This document shows positions 27,055-35,892 of a stretch of 64,000 bases of DNA, in pieces (position 1 is the stretch's first letter; each line of letters begins with the position of its first letter). Under the pieces are notes generated by a model. It had not been told where the DNA came from, did not search any database, and saw only the letters and a list, made by a program, of their open reading frames with translations. The stretch comes from an uncultured Blautia sp. (lineage in GTDB: Bacteria; Bacillota; Clostridia; Lachnospirales; Lachnospiraceae): the NCBI GenBank assembly GCA_900556555.1, contig USPF01000001.1, positions 3,300-67,299 on the forward strand, written 5' to 3'. Made by a program: the position numbers and the translations under genes.

Positions 27055-27834
27055 ATGGCACTTAATAAAGTTGAAATCTGTGGTGTGAACACCTCACATC
27101 TTCCTGTACTTACCAATGAAGAAAAAGATTTATTATTTGAACGCATCAAACAAGGAGATTCCCAGGCAAGAGAGCAATATATCAAGGGAAATCTCCGTCT
27201 GGTACTTAGTGTTATCAAACGTTTTTCTAACAGTAATGAAAATGCAGATGACCTGTTTCAAATCGGCTGTGTCGGGCTTATGAAAGCCATTGATAATTTT
27301 GATACTACGTTGAATGTCAAATTCTCTACTTATGCTGTTCCTATGATCATCGGAGAAATCAGGCGTTATCTGAGGGACAACAATTCTATCCGTGTAAGCC
27401 GTTCATTAAGAGATACTGCCTACAAGGCAATCTATGCCAGGGAAAACTATATGAAAACCCATTTAAAAGAGCCTACCCTTAATGAAATTGCCGAAGAGAC
27501 CGGCATTGAAAAAGAAGAAATCGTCTATGCACTTGATGCAATCCAAAGCCCGGTAAGCCTGTATGAGCCAGTTTACACAGAGGGAGGAGATACACTCTAT
27601 GTCATGGATCAGATTAGTGACAAAAAGAACAAAGAAGAGAACTGGATTGAAGACCTTTCTCTAAAGGAAGCCTTGAAACGTTTAGACAAACGGGAACGGC
27701 GAATTGTAGAGATGCGTTTCTATGAAGGGTGCACCCAGATGGAGGTTGCCCAGGAAATCGGTATTTCCCAGGCTCAGGTAAGCCGGTTAGAAAAACATGC
27801 TTTGAAGAACATGCGTACCTATCTGCGTTCTTAA
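27055..27834 (+). CDS. sigG: RNA polymerase sporulation sigma factor SigG
   Basis: Late forespore sigma factor, 259 residues. The N-terminus NKVEICGVNTSHLPVL is diagnostic for SigG. Region 2 follows (LRLVLSVIKRFSNSNENADDLFQIGCVGLMKAIDNF), then region 3 and a region 4 helix-turn-helix (TQMEVAQEIGISQAQVSRLEKHAL). TTGGAGG precedes the ATG. Upstream, GGTGAGAAT (27011-27019) fits a sigma-F/G -10, but the GTATA at 26994 is only 12 nt away, so the promoter is uncertain. It shows the host is a spore-former. It is divergent from deoB. Confidence 0.95.
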   Translation: MALNKVEICGVNTSHLPVLTNEEKDLLFERIKQGDSQAREQYIKGNLRLVLSVIKRFSNSNENADDLFQIGCVGLMKAIDNFDTTLNVKFSTYAVPMIIGEIRRYLRDNNSIRVSRSLRDTAYKAIYARENYMKTHLKEPTLNEIAEETGIEKEEIVYALDAIQSPVSLYEPVYTEGGDTLYVMDQISDKKNKEENWIEDLSLKEALKRLDKRERRIVEMRFYEGCTQMEVAQEIGISQAQVSRLEKHALKNMRTYLRS

Positions 27835-27845
27835 TTTATGCTCAT

Positions 27846-27910
27846 AAAAAAACCGCAAAAACAGCAGGGGAATATCAATCTTCCACCCGCTGTTTCCACG
27901 GTTTTCTTTT
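27846..27910. terminator. Bidirectional terminator between sigG and the NhaC-type transporter
   Basis: AAAACCGC...AAACAGC pairs with GCTGTTT...CGGTTTT around an AT-rich loop; A and T tracts flank both sides between the two convergent genes. Confidence 0.8.
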
Positions 27911-29526
27911 TATTTTACTTTTTTATTTCCATGTATTTTTTTGATAACCACTAAGGTAGCCAGCATAAGCACGATTCCAACAGGAAGTGCAATCCATGCA
28001 CGCTGTACAAATCCAGCCACAATATAGGTTACGAAACTTACCGCTGCAACAGTAATCGCATAGGGAAGCTGTGTAGATACATGGTTCACATGATTACACT
28101 GTGCTCCTGCTGAAGCCATGATGGTAGTATCTGAAATCGGTGAACAGTGATCTCCACATACCGCACCTGCCATACATGCTGAAATAGAGATAATCATCAG
28201 CTCTGGATTCATCTTTTCAAAGACTGCAACTACGATTGGAATCAAGATACCAAAAGTTCCCCATGAAGTTCCTGTAGCAAATGCCAGGAAACATCCTACC
28301 AGGAAGATAATTGCAGGAAGCAGGTTCATCAGTCCGCCCGCAGCAGACTTCATAGCTGTTGCCACGAACACATCTGCTCCCAGACTGTCGGTCATAACCT
28401 TTAAGGTCCATGCAAAGGTAAGAATCATGATTGCAGGAACCATTGCCTTGAATCCTTCTGGAATACATTCCATACATCCCCTGAAAGAAAGTACTCTTCT
28501 GCATACATAAAACACAACCGTAAGAAGCAGTGCAAAGACACTTCCGATGGATAACGCAAGAGACGCATCACTCTTAGAAAATGCAGTAACAAAATCAGTA
28601 CCGCTGAAAAATCCGCCTGTGTAGATCATACCAGTAATACAGCAGATAATCAGAATGATAATCGGAACCACCAGGTCAATCACTTTTCCCTTTGGATTCG
28701 GTTTTACAGATTCTCCGGCATCTACACGCTGACCGCTTGTATAAATATCACCTTTCAATGCATTAGCCTCATGGACTGCCATTGGTCCAAAATCTACTTT
28801 CATAAGGACCAGGCCAAACATCATAATGATTGTCAGCAACGCATAAAAGTTATACGGAATCGCTTTGATAAAAATAGCCAGTCCATCTTCTCCCTCTACA
28901 AAACCACTAACTGCGGCCGCCCAGGACGAAATTGGTGCAATGATACAGATTGGTGCTGCTGTGGCATCAATTAAATACGCAAATTTTGCCTTTGAAACAT
29001 TATGCTTGTCTGTGATTGGGCGCATAACACTTCCTACTGTAAGGCAGTTAAAATAGTCATCCACAAAAATCAGCATACCTAAAATAATCGTAGAAATCTG
29101 AGCTCCCACTCTTGTCTTAATATGAACACTTGCCCAGCGTCCAAAAGCTGCCGAGCCACCTGCCGCATTCATCATACATACCATTGCTCCCAGAATTACC
29201 AGGAAAATTAAAATTCCCACGTTATAAGAATCGGACAAAACGCCAATAAATCCGCCTTCCAGGATGTTCAGTACCGTTCTCTCAAACTGGAAATCTGATG
29301 CAAACAGTGCCCCCACTAAAATACCTACAAACAAAGAACTATATACTTCTTTTGTAATCAGGGCAAGCCCAATGGCAATCACCGGAGGTACTAAAGCCCA
29401 GAATGTTGCATACATTTGTGGCTTTGGTGCATCCCCCTCCCCGGCAAAAACAGTTACTGCAAATAAGGCTGTCATCACCAGCGCTGTAACGATTCCCACC
29501 CAGATTTTTCTTTTCTTGTGTGTCAT
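27910..29526 (-). CDS. NhaC-family transporter, probable lysine transporter
   Basis: A 538-residue integral membrane protein of the NhaC Na+/H+ antiporter family, with about twelve helices and characteristic motifs: FVDDYFNCLTVGSVMRPITD, GCFLAFATGTSWGTFGILIPI and GDHCSPISDTTIMASAGAQCNHVNHV. Family members exchange Na+ for H+, and a subgroup is thought to carry amino acids. Because a lysine riboswitch and terminator lie directly upstream (29567-29800), lysine uptake is the best inference. The ATG at 29526 is 8 nt after GAGAGG; the longer frame has no good ribosome binding site. Confidence 0.88.
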   Translation of the reverse strand: MTHKKRKIWVGIVTALVMTALFAVTVFAGEGDAPKPQMYATFWALVPPVIAIGLALITKEVYSSLFVGILVGALFASDFQFERTVLNILEGGFIGVLSDSYNVGILIFLVILGAMVCMMNAAGGSAAFGRWASVHIKTRVGAQISTIILGMLIFVDDYFNCLTVGSVMRPITDKHNVSKAKFAYLIDATAAPICIIAPISSWAAAVSGFVEGEDGLAIFIKAIPYNFYALLTIIMMFGLVLMKVDFGPMAVHEANALKGDIYTSGQRVDAGESVKPNPKGKVIDLVVPIIILIICCITGMIYTGGFFSGTDFVTAFSKSDASLALSIGSVFALLLTVVFYVCRRVLSFRGCMECIPEGFKAMVPAIMILTFAWTLKVMTDSLGADVFVATAMKSAAGGLMNLLPAIIFLVGCFLAFATGTSWGTFGILIPIVVAVFEKMNPELMIISISACMAGAVCGDHCSPISDTTIMASAGAQCNHVNHVSTQLPYAITVAAVSFVTYIVAGFVQRAWIALPVGIVLMLATLVVIKKIHGNKKVK

Positions 29527-29566
29527 AATCATTTCCTCTCTTTCTTTTTTACCTTTCAAAACACAG

Positions 29567-29612
29567 AAAAACCATGAACGATATCCCCCTTCGGGAACGC
29601 ATTCATGGTTTT
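29567..29612 (-). terminator. Expression-platform terminator of the lysine riboswitch
   Basis: Minus strand: AAAACCATGAATGCG...CCC, tetraloop-like GAAG, GGG...TTCATGGTTTTT. It lies between the riboswitch and the transporter gene, so lysine binding would end transcription before the coding region. Confidence 0.85.
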
Positions 29613-29641
29613 CTCATACAAAATTCATTATGACCAATGCT

Positions 29642-29800
29642 GATAGCGCTCCACGATTCCGTGACAGTCTGCTGCATATTCTGCAACATCCCAGAAGCAA
29701 CATCCCGGGCGGATCTCACTTCTTCGGCAGTTTCCCCTTTCTAACACTGCGGCTGCCCTGCCTTGTGCAGTGTTATACTCTTGAAACCTGCGCCTCTATC
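29642..29800 (-). ncRNA. Lysine riboswitch (L-box)
   Basis: The P1 stem is GATAGAGGCGC with AGCGCTATC. The conserved core reads GAGGCGCAGGTTTCAAGAGTA, then GAAAGGGGAAACTGCCGAAG, GGGATGTTGCTTCTGGG, and ACTGTCACGG...TGGAGCGCTATC. These are the L-box signature segments in order. It directly controls the NhaC-type transporter through the terminator at 29567-29612. Confidence 0.93.
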
Positions 29801-29890
29801 ATAATATCGTTCCTGGCATACGCCAGAACCGTTTTTTCTGTTTTTCTATCATATCACTTATTTACCGATATGCCAATACTTAATCTTAAA

Positions 29891-31423
29891 TTATTCTGGA
29901 AGCTGTTCTCCATCTTTTACCATCTGCATCAGAGCTTTTACATTTTCTACAGATTCCATGTTCGGCTGCATAACATATAAAGCAGTTCCCGGCATGGAAT
30001 AGCAATACTGGCTGTCACCAGTTCCTTCTGCTGCTACAGATTTAATAGTCCAGTTTCCACCTGTACTTAACTGGCTCTGAATCAGGTTTTGAATCTGATC
30101 CATAGACATATTTGTTTCTACGCTGTCACTGATTTCTGAGATTAATGTTGGTGCTTTCATCAGCATTTCCGGTGTAATCATTTTCTTGAACATAGCCTGG
30201 ATAACCGCCATCTGGTCTTTTCCTCTCTGGTTATCCCCGCCTGGAACATTATAACGTTCTCTTGCAAAAGCAAGGGCCTGTTTACCGTTAAAGTGATTCA
30301 ATCCCTGCTGCACAGACATAACAGCACCACCGGCACCACTAGTTGTAAATGCATAATCTGAATTTACATCAATGCCTCCCATCAAATCTACCATGGTGAT
30401 TAGAGAGGTAAAGTTTACTCTTGCGTAGAATGGAATCTCGATTCCATATAACTGTCCAAGAGTAGCCATTGACTTATCCACACCGTAGATTCCTGCGTGG
30501 GTCAGCTTATCCTTGCCTTCTCCTGTAATTCCCGGAATCGGAACATAGTAGTCTCTCGGGGTGTTGGTAAGGAGAATCTGTTTCGTAGCAGGATTTACTG
30601 TAGCAATAATATTTACGTCACTTCTGCTCTTAGAAGAAACCGGGCCATATACATCAATTCCGCTGATATACATACTAAAGGTTTCGTCTTTTACATCTAC
30701 CTCAGCCGCTGCACCTGCAAGTACCGTTTCCTCCTCTGTGGGCTCGCTTTCGATACTATACTGGCCGATAATCTTTGTCTTGCTACTGAAGCCTTCATAC
30801 ACTTCATCCAGAATTCCGCCGTATCCTTCATTATATATAATTGCCTGGACACTACCGTCCAGAAGAGCTGCTGCCTGTTCATTAAGAGTATTATACTCAG
30901 CAGTCATAACTTCTGCACCGGCATCCTCATTTACTTTTTTCATGGCATGGTGAATTTCGTCTTCCACAGCACTATGCTGCACACCATAAATATAGTCTGC
31001 GGTATCCTGAACTTTTTCTGCCGGGTCATCCTGTAATACAACTACCAGAACACTGTCTACCTGTTTTCCAAGGGAATCACCACTGATATCTGCTACTGCA
31101 TTATGGGTTCTGAACAAATACACGGAACCAAAGACAAGAACTGCCGACATCAGAATACTTACCAGTTTACTGACCACTGCTTTTCCTCTTGTAATCACCT
31201 GCATAGTAAAGAGCAGTGCTGCAAACACCAGCAAAATAGCAGCCAGTCCTGCCACCAGCTTCGTAGGAATCATTCCCAGTCTCCATATAAATGCAATAAA
31301 AACAAGAGTCACAAGAATTTGAATTCCAACCAGAATTTCTCCGGCAATACGAAAGGCTTTATTGATACGTTTCCGTCTTCGTTTAGCCGGGCTCATCTTT
31401 TTTTTACGATTTGTGTTCTCCAT
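29891..31423 (-). CDS. LytR-CpsA-Psr (LCP) family protein
   Basis: LCP enzymes transfer undecaprenyl-linked glycopolymers (teichoic acids, capsule) to peptidoglycan. The 510-residue protein has a basic cytoplasmic N-terminus and three hydrophobic segments within the first 105 residues, more than the single helix of short LCPs. The extracellular LCP domain includes YISGIDVYGPVSSKSRSDVN, TNTPRDYYVPIPG and FARERYNVPGGDNQRGKDQM, whose Arg/Asp residues bind the lipid pyrophosphate. AAGGAG lies upstream of the ATG. Single-gene transcript. Confidence 0.92.
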   Translation of the reverse strand: MENTNRKKKMSPAKRRRKRINKAFRIAGEILVGIQILVTLVFIAFIWRLGMIPTKLVAGLAAILLVFAALLFTMQVITRGKAVVSKLVSILMSAVLVFGSVYLFRTHNAVADISGDSLGKQVDSVLVVVLQDDPAEKVQDTADYIYGVQHSAVEDEIHHAMKKVNEDAGAEVMTAEYNTLNEQAAALLDGSVQAIIYNEGYGGILDEVYEGFSSKTKIIGQYSIESEPTEEETVLAGAAAEVDVKDETFSMYISGIDVYGPVSSKSRSDVNIIATVNPATKQILLTNTPRDYYVPIPGITGEGKDKLTHAGIYGVDKSMATLGQLYGIEIPFYARVNFTSLITMVDLMGGIDVNSDYAFTTSGAGGAVMSVQQGLNHFNGKQALAFARERYNVPGGDNQRGKDQMAVIQAMFKKMITPEMLMKAPTLISEISDSVETNMSMDQIQNLIQSQLSTGGNWTIKSVAAEGTGDSQYCYSMPGTALYVMQPNMESVENVKALMQMVKDGEQLPE

Positions 31424-31658
31424 TTTTCATTCTCCTTATTTTAATACGTTAACACAATCTGTCGTCCTTTTAAAACTACAACTTTTAATATAATATATCT
31501 GTGTGGAAAATGCAACCTTATGAAAATAGAATCCCACGAAAATTATTCCTGTCTTTGCAAGTCCCATGCTCCTTCTCTTATTCCTGTGCATCTCTTTTAT
31601 ATATCTTCGAAAATATTTCTTCATTTTCTTTATATTTGTAGAATTTTCGGAATATTTA

Positions 31659-31667
31659 TGTTATAAT
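31659..31667 (+). promoter_or_regulatory. Extended -10 promoter of the cytidylate-kinase-like gene
   Basis: TGTTATAAT (TGnTATAAT) ends 50 nt before the ATG at 31718. No matching -35 at normal spacing. The 294-nt gap between this gene and the divergent LCP gene otherwise shows nothing recognisable. Confidence 0.5.
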
Positions 31668-31717
31668 AAATTCAGCAAAAAAGGTTCGTATCTTATTGTA
31701 TGTAAGGAGGTTTTTGT

Positions 31718-32326
31718 ATGGCTCATCGTATTATCACAATTAACCGTATGTATGGAAGCGGCGGAAGGCTTCTTGGAAAAGCACTTGCCGAAGAACTTGG
31801 AATCCATTTTTATGACCAGGAACTCATCCGTCTTGCAAGTGAAGAGAATGATATCCCTTATGAAGAGTTATTAAAAGTAGATGAAAAAAAAGCCAGCCAG
31901 TGGCGTCTTCCCATTAAAGATCAGATGCAGATGCAGCCCCAATATCATTTTCATCCTATGAATGATGTCCTGTTTGAGACCCAGTCGAAAATTATTGAAG
32001 ATCTGGCTCAAAAAGAAGACTGCATCATTGTTGGAAGATGTGCAAATTATCTTCTTCGTGGCAAATGCCTCAGTCTCTTTGTTTATGCACCATATGAATA
32101 CCGTGTACAGCGGGTCATGGAACGCCTCGGAAGAGAAGACCGCAGTGCCAGAGCCCTGATTCGTAAGACCGACAAATCAAGAAAAGCCTATTATGAGTTC
32201 TTTACTGACGAAAAATGGAATGACCCGGAAAACTATAATTTCTGTGTAGATACCAGCCAGTTTTCGAAAGAATTTCTGGTGAAGCTTCTGGCCGAAGCCT
32301 ACAGAGAATGGAATCCTGACGCTTAA
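31718..32326 (+). CDS. Cytidylate kinase-like family protein
   Basis: The 202-residue protein has a P-loop NTPase start (IITINRMYGSGGRLLGKALAEELG), in which the lysine of Walker A is replaced (GSGGRLLG), a substrate-lid region and VGRCANYLLRG. This matches the widespread Clostridial 'cytidylate kinase-like' proteins (AAA_26/Cmk-like) of unknown role that differ from true Cmk. TATGTAAGGAGG precedes the start. A convergent terminator follows. Confidence 0.8.
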   Translation: MAHRIITINRMYGSGGRLLGKALAEELGIHFYDQELIRLASEENDIPYEELLKVDEKKASQWRLPIKDQMQMQPQYHFHPMNDVLFETQSKIIEDLAQKEDCIIVGRCANYLLRGKCLSLFVYAPYEYRVQRVMERLGREDRSARALIRKTDKSRKAYYEFFTDEKWNDPENYNFCVDTSQFSKEFLVKLLAEAYREWNPDA

Positions 32327-32345
32327 AGCTCTTTTTTCATAAAAC

Positions 32346-32400
32346 AAGACTGCCCCATCACGCATATCTTTTTAAGATATCTGCCTGATGGGGCAGTCTT
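32346..32400. terminator. Bidirectional terminator between the kinase-like gene and glgX
   Basis: AAGACTGCCCCATCA and TGATGGGGCAGTCTT form a nearly perfect 15-bp stem with an inner AGATAT pairing between convergent genes. Confidence 0.9.
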
Positions 32401-32408
32401 ATATACTT

Positions 32409-34541
32409 TTAGAACGTCTTTCCTGTAAATACTGCCACTGATCTTGGACGCATGACAAAAGAACCATCAATTCTTATTTCTTGTCCTTCCGGATAACAAT
32501 ATCTTCCTTCCCCGTCTCCATAAGTATTCACACTTAAATACCAGGAACCTCTCTTGTGAAGATCCGGCAAGGTAATCTCCACATCCTCCCAGTAAGTATT
32601 CAGTGAAATATACACCAGGTCATCTTCCCCTTTTTTCTTATCATAACCGGCAAAGCTGACCGCAAAGGTTCTGGTTCCATCCGGGAGGTTGGTGTTCTCT
32701 GCCCGCACATCGTGGGCATGAATCGGCTCCATCCCACAAACAGCATTTGGAAGTTTCTTTCTGATGACAGCATGCTTGTGTCTGTATGCAATCATAAATT
32801 TGAAAAACTCGAATAAATCTCTGTTTTTTTCCAGGCATGTCCAGTCAAGCCATGAAATCTCATTATCCTGACAGTAAGAATTATTATTTCCATACTGGGT
32901 GTTACCAAATTCGTCTCCGGCCAGAAACATAGGTGTTCCCCTGCTGCACATCAAAAGAGCACAGGCATTGCGGATCATCCGATAACGGAGTTTCAAAACT
33001 TCTGGATCACTGGTATCCCCCTCTGCCCCACAGTTCCAGCTCCTGTTATCATTTGCCCCGTCTGTGTTATTCCAGCCATTATTTTCATTGTGCTTGTCAT
33101 TATATGAATATAAGTCATACAGGGTAAAACCATCATGGCAGGTAAAGAAATTAATGGAAGAATTATAGCCGACATAGTCTCTATTATCATTCACCGTCAG
33201 CCCTCCATACATATCACCGGAGCCACAAATCCTCCAGGCCGCATTCCAGGCTTCCCAGTTTTCTCCTTTGAGATATCCTCTCATGGTATCCCTGTATTTT
33301 CCATTCCATTCTGCCCACCGTCTTCCTGCAGGAAAACTGCCGACCTGGTACAGGCCGCCTGCATCCCAGGCTTCTGCAATAAGTTTTACATTGCTTAACA
33401 CTGGGTCATTGGCCAAACTTTCCAAAAGCGGCGGATTGTTCATCGGGGAACCATTGGCATTTCTTCCCAAAATACTTGCAAGATCAAAGCGGAAACCATC
33501 CACCCGGTAACTCACAGTCCAATAGCGGAGACATTCCAGGATCATCTGTCTTACAATGGGATGATTACAGTTCAAAGTATTGCCGCATCCGCTGAAATTA
33601 TAGTAATTTCCATCTGGAGTGAGCATATAATACAGGTTGTTATCCATTCCTTTAAAGCAGAATACAGGCCCCTTCTCATTTCCTTCTGCTGTGTGATTAA
33701 ACACAACATCCAGAATCACTTCAATGTGATTTTCATGAAGCTCTTTGATCAGTTCCTTTAACTCTGTTCCTTCCTGATTATACTCATCCTGTGCAATATA
33801 ACTGGTATTCGGTGCAAAGAAACTAACGGTATTATAACCCCAGTATTCCAGAAGCTTCTGCCCATTGACTTCCCTGGCATTCATGGTCTCATCAAATTCA
33901 AAAATCGGCATCAGCTCTACTGCATTGACCCCCAACTCCTTTAAATACGGGATTTTCTCCCGCAGCCCTTCAAAGGTTCCTCTATGCTTTACCTTCGAAG
34001 ACGGATGCTGGGTAAACCCTCTTACGTGGAGCTCATAGATGACCAGATCACACAAGTCTTTATGGGATTGTTTTCTTTCCCCCCAGTCGAAGATATCTTT
34101 TAATACTCTGGCATGATAGGCACCTTGTTTCCGCTCACCCCAGATTCTCTGGCCTGCAACCACTCTGGCGTATGGATCTAAAAGCACGTTATTTTTATCA
34201 AAAAGCAATCCCTTCTTTGGTTTGTTCGGCCCATCAATGCGGTATGCATATTCAAAATCTTCCACATTGAGATCATAAACAATCATGGAGTACACATCCC
34301 CAATCTTATATGCCTCCGGGAAAGGCAGCACTGCATAAGGTTCTTCCTCGCCTCTGTGAAACAGCAAAAGCTCGCAGGATGTTCCATTGTGAGTATGAAC
34401 CGTAAAACTGACTCCATTCGGCAGTGCAGTCGCACCATTTACATCAAACATGCCGGGCCGCACTTGAAACCCGTCAATCTCTGCCATTGGATTGACGGAA
34501 ACCTCATTCTCTAGTATATATTTATGACTATAAAATTTCAC
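32409..34541 (-). CDS. glgX: Glycogen debranching enzyme GlgX-type (isoamylase family)
   Basis: A 710-residue GH13 enzyme that hydrolyses alpha-1,6 branches of glycogen or limit dextrins. The N-terminal CBM48 region (GVSFTVHTHNGTSCELLLFHRGEEEPY) precedes a GH13 barrel with GYNTVSFFAPNTSY, DVVFNHTAEGNEKGP, VDGFRFDLAS (nucleophile Asp), AEAWDAGG (acid Glu) and NFFTCHDGFTL. The start is GTG at 34541 with GGGAGAAG 4 nt upstream. It follows cdd by 12 nt in the udp-cdd-glgX operon. GlgC/GlgD at the right end supply the matching synthesis step. Confidence 0.92.
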   Translation of the reverse strand: MKFYSHKYILENEVSVNPMAEIDGFQVRPGMFDVNGATALPNGVSFTVHTHNGTSCELLLFHRGEEEPYAVLPFPEAYKIGDVYSMIVYDLNVEDFEYAYRIDGPNKPKKGLLFDKNNVLLDPYARVVAGQRIWGERKQGAYHARVLKDIFDWGERKQSHKDLCDLVIYELHVRGFTQHPSSKVKHRGTFEGLREKIPYLKELGVNAVELMPIFEFDETMNAREVNGQKLLEYWGYNTVSFFAPNTSYIAQDEYNQEGTELKELIKELHENHIEVILDVVFNHTAEGNEKGPVFCFKGMDNNLYYMLTPDGNYYNFSGCGNTLNCNHPIVRQMILECLRYWTVSYRVDGFRFDLASILGRNANGSPMNNPPLLESLANDPVLSNVKLIAEAWDAGGLYQVGSFPAGRRWAEWNGKYRDTMRGYLKGENWEAWNAAWRICGSGDMYGGLTVNDNRDYVGYNSSINFFTCHDGFTLYDLYSYNDKHNENNGWNNTDGANDNRSWNCGAEGDTSDPEVLKLRYRMIRNACALLMCSRGTPMFLAGDEFGNTQYGNNNSYCQDNEISWLDWTCLEKNRDLFEFFKFMIAYRHKHAVIRKKLPNAVCGMEPIHAHDVRAENTNLPDGTRTFAVSFAGYDKKKGEDDLVYISLNTYWEDVEITLPDLHKRGSWYLSVNTYGDGEGRYCYPEGQEIRIDGSFVMRPRSVAVFTGKTF

Positions 34542-34553
34542 AATTCTTCTCCC

Positions 34554-34979
34554 TTACTTCTCTAAGTTTTTACCAGAAAACCCCAATGGAAGCAATTCCT
34601 CCAGGGTATATTCCTGCCAGCTTCCATCTCCCTTTCCCAGTAATACCAGAAAAGTCTCCGGCTCGCAAAATTCTCTCAAAACCTGACGGCAGACTCCGCA
34701 AGGTGCTGCAATCTCCCTGGGAGGTTCCAGTCCCGGCCCTCCGGCAATGGCAATGGCGTCAAACTCCTGAATTCCTTCCGAAACAGCCTTAAACACAGCC
34801 GTGCGCTCTGCACAATTGGTCGGTCCATACGCAGCATTTTCAATATTACAACCAGTAACAATGTCTCCGTTTCTGCAAAGAAGCGCTGCTCCCACCCGGA
34901 AGTCCGAATACGGTGCATAGGAATAGGCTCTTGCCTCCAGAGCCTTTGCCACCAGTTCCTGTTTCATCTCCTCTGTCAT
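34554..34979 (-). CDS. cdd: Cytidine deaminase
   Basis: Deaminates cytidine and deoxycytidine to uridine and deoxyuridine. The 141-residue enzyme has the catalytic zinc sites [18 protein letters not shown] (with the proton-shuttling Glu) and [12 protein letters not shown]. Its start overlaps the udp stop by 4 nt, so deamination and phosphorolysis are co-expressed. Confidence 0.96.
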   Translation of the reverse strand: MTEEMKQELVAKALEARAYSYAPYSDFRVGAALLCRNGDIVTGCNIENAAYGPTNCAERTAVFKAVSEGIQEFDAIAIAGGPGLEPPREIAAPCGVCRQVLREFCEPETFLVLLGKGDGSWQEYTLEELLPLGFSGKNLEK

Positions 34980-35758
34980 CTTCCCTCTCTGTCCTTTCTG
35001 ATCAGAATTTTCAGTGCCTCCACAGCTACCCCAATAGCTGCCTCCGTCTCATGTACAATCGGATTTTCCAGTCCTGCTCTGTCCCTCTCCTGATTTCCGA
35101 TCACAAGAAAATCAGAGCCTGCCCGGACTTTTAGATAAGATGCAACTACGAATAATGCTGCTGATTCCATCTCGGAAGCCTTACATCCAAGACGTTTCCA
35201 TGCCTCCCACTTGTTCAGCAGCTCATAGCTTACTGGTTTTGTTTCCGGTTCATGCTGCCCGTAAAAAGCATCTTTACATTGTACAATTCCTGTATGGTAA
35301 GAATACCCGCACGCTTTTGCGGCTTCCACCAGAGCATTGGTCACATCCAGATCTGCCACTGCCGGGAATTCAATGGGTGCGTATTCTTTGCTGGTTCCTT
35401 CTGCACGGATAGCCCCGGTTGCTATGACGATATCCCCGCCTTTTACCTCTATATCGATACCGCCACAGGTTCCTACCCTGATAAACGTATCCGCACCGCA
35501 CCGGACCAGTTCTTCCATGGCAATGGATGCAGACGGACCACCGATTCCTGTGGAAGTGACGCTGACCTTTTCCCCGTCAAGATACCCTGTGTAGGTGACG
35601 TATTCCCTGCTGTCAGCCATAAGCCTTGGCTGTTCAAAATGTTCTGCAATCTTTGCACATCGTTTAGGGTCTCCCGGCAGAATCACATAACGGCCTACAT
35701 CTCCCGGACGAAGCTGCAAATGATACTGTAAATCAATTTCTCCTGAATAATTTTGCAT
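34976..35758 (-). CDS. udp: Uridine phosphorylase
   Basis: Cleaves uridine to uracil and ribose 1-phosphate, which deoB can convert to ribose 5-phosphate. The 260-residue NP-I family enzyme shows the signature region [33 protein letters not shown] and the nucleoside-binding EMESAALF motif. GAGGTGA before the ATG at 35758 chooses it over a GTG three codons earlier. First gene of udp-cdd-glgX. Confidence 0.95.
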   Translation of the reverse strand: MQNYSGEIDLQYHLQLRPGDVGRYVILPGDPKRCAKIAEHFEQPRLMADSREYVTYTGYLDGEKVSVTSTGIGGPSASIAMEELVRCGADTFIRVGTCGGIDIEVKGGDIVIATGAIRAEGTSKEYAPIEFPAVADLDVTNALVEAAKACGYSYHTGIVQCKDAFYGQHEPETKPVSYELLNKWEAWKRLGCKASEMESAALFVVASYLKVRAGSDFLVIGNQERDRAGLENPIVHETEAAIGVAVEALKILIRKDREGR

Positions 35759-35813
35759 AAAAATCACCTCTTCTTTCTTCTCTCATGCTGTATATGCTGT
35801 TTTTATTATACTT

Positions 35814-35867
35814 GAAAAAAAGCCTTTTGACACCTTTTTATGAAAATTCGTGCCAAAAGACTTTTTA
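35814..35867 (-). terminator. Intrinsic terminator after the TRAP transporter operon
   Basis: Minus strand: AGTCTTTTGGCAC pairs with TGTCAAAAGGCTT, followed by TTTTTTTC, 26 nt beyond the permease/binding-protein stop. Confidence 0.8.
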
Positions 35868-35892
35868 TGTATTCATTATTTTCTTAGTTTCC

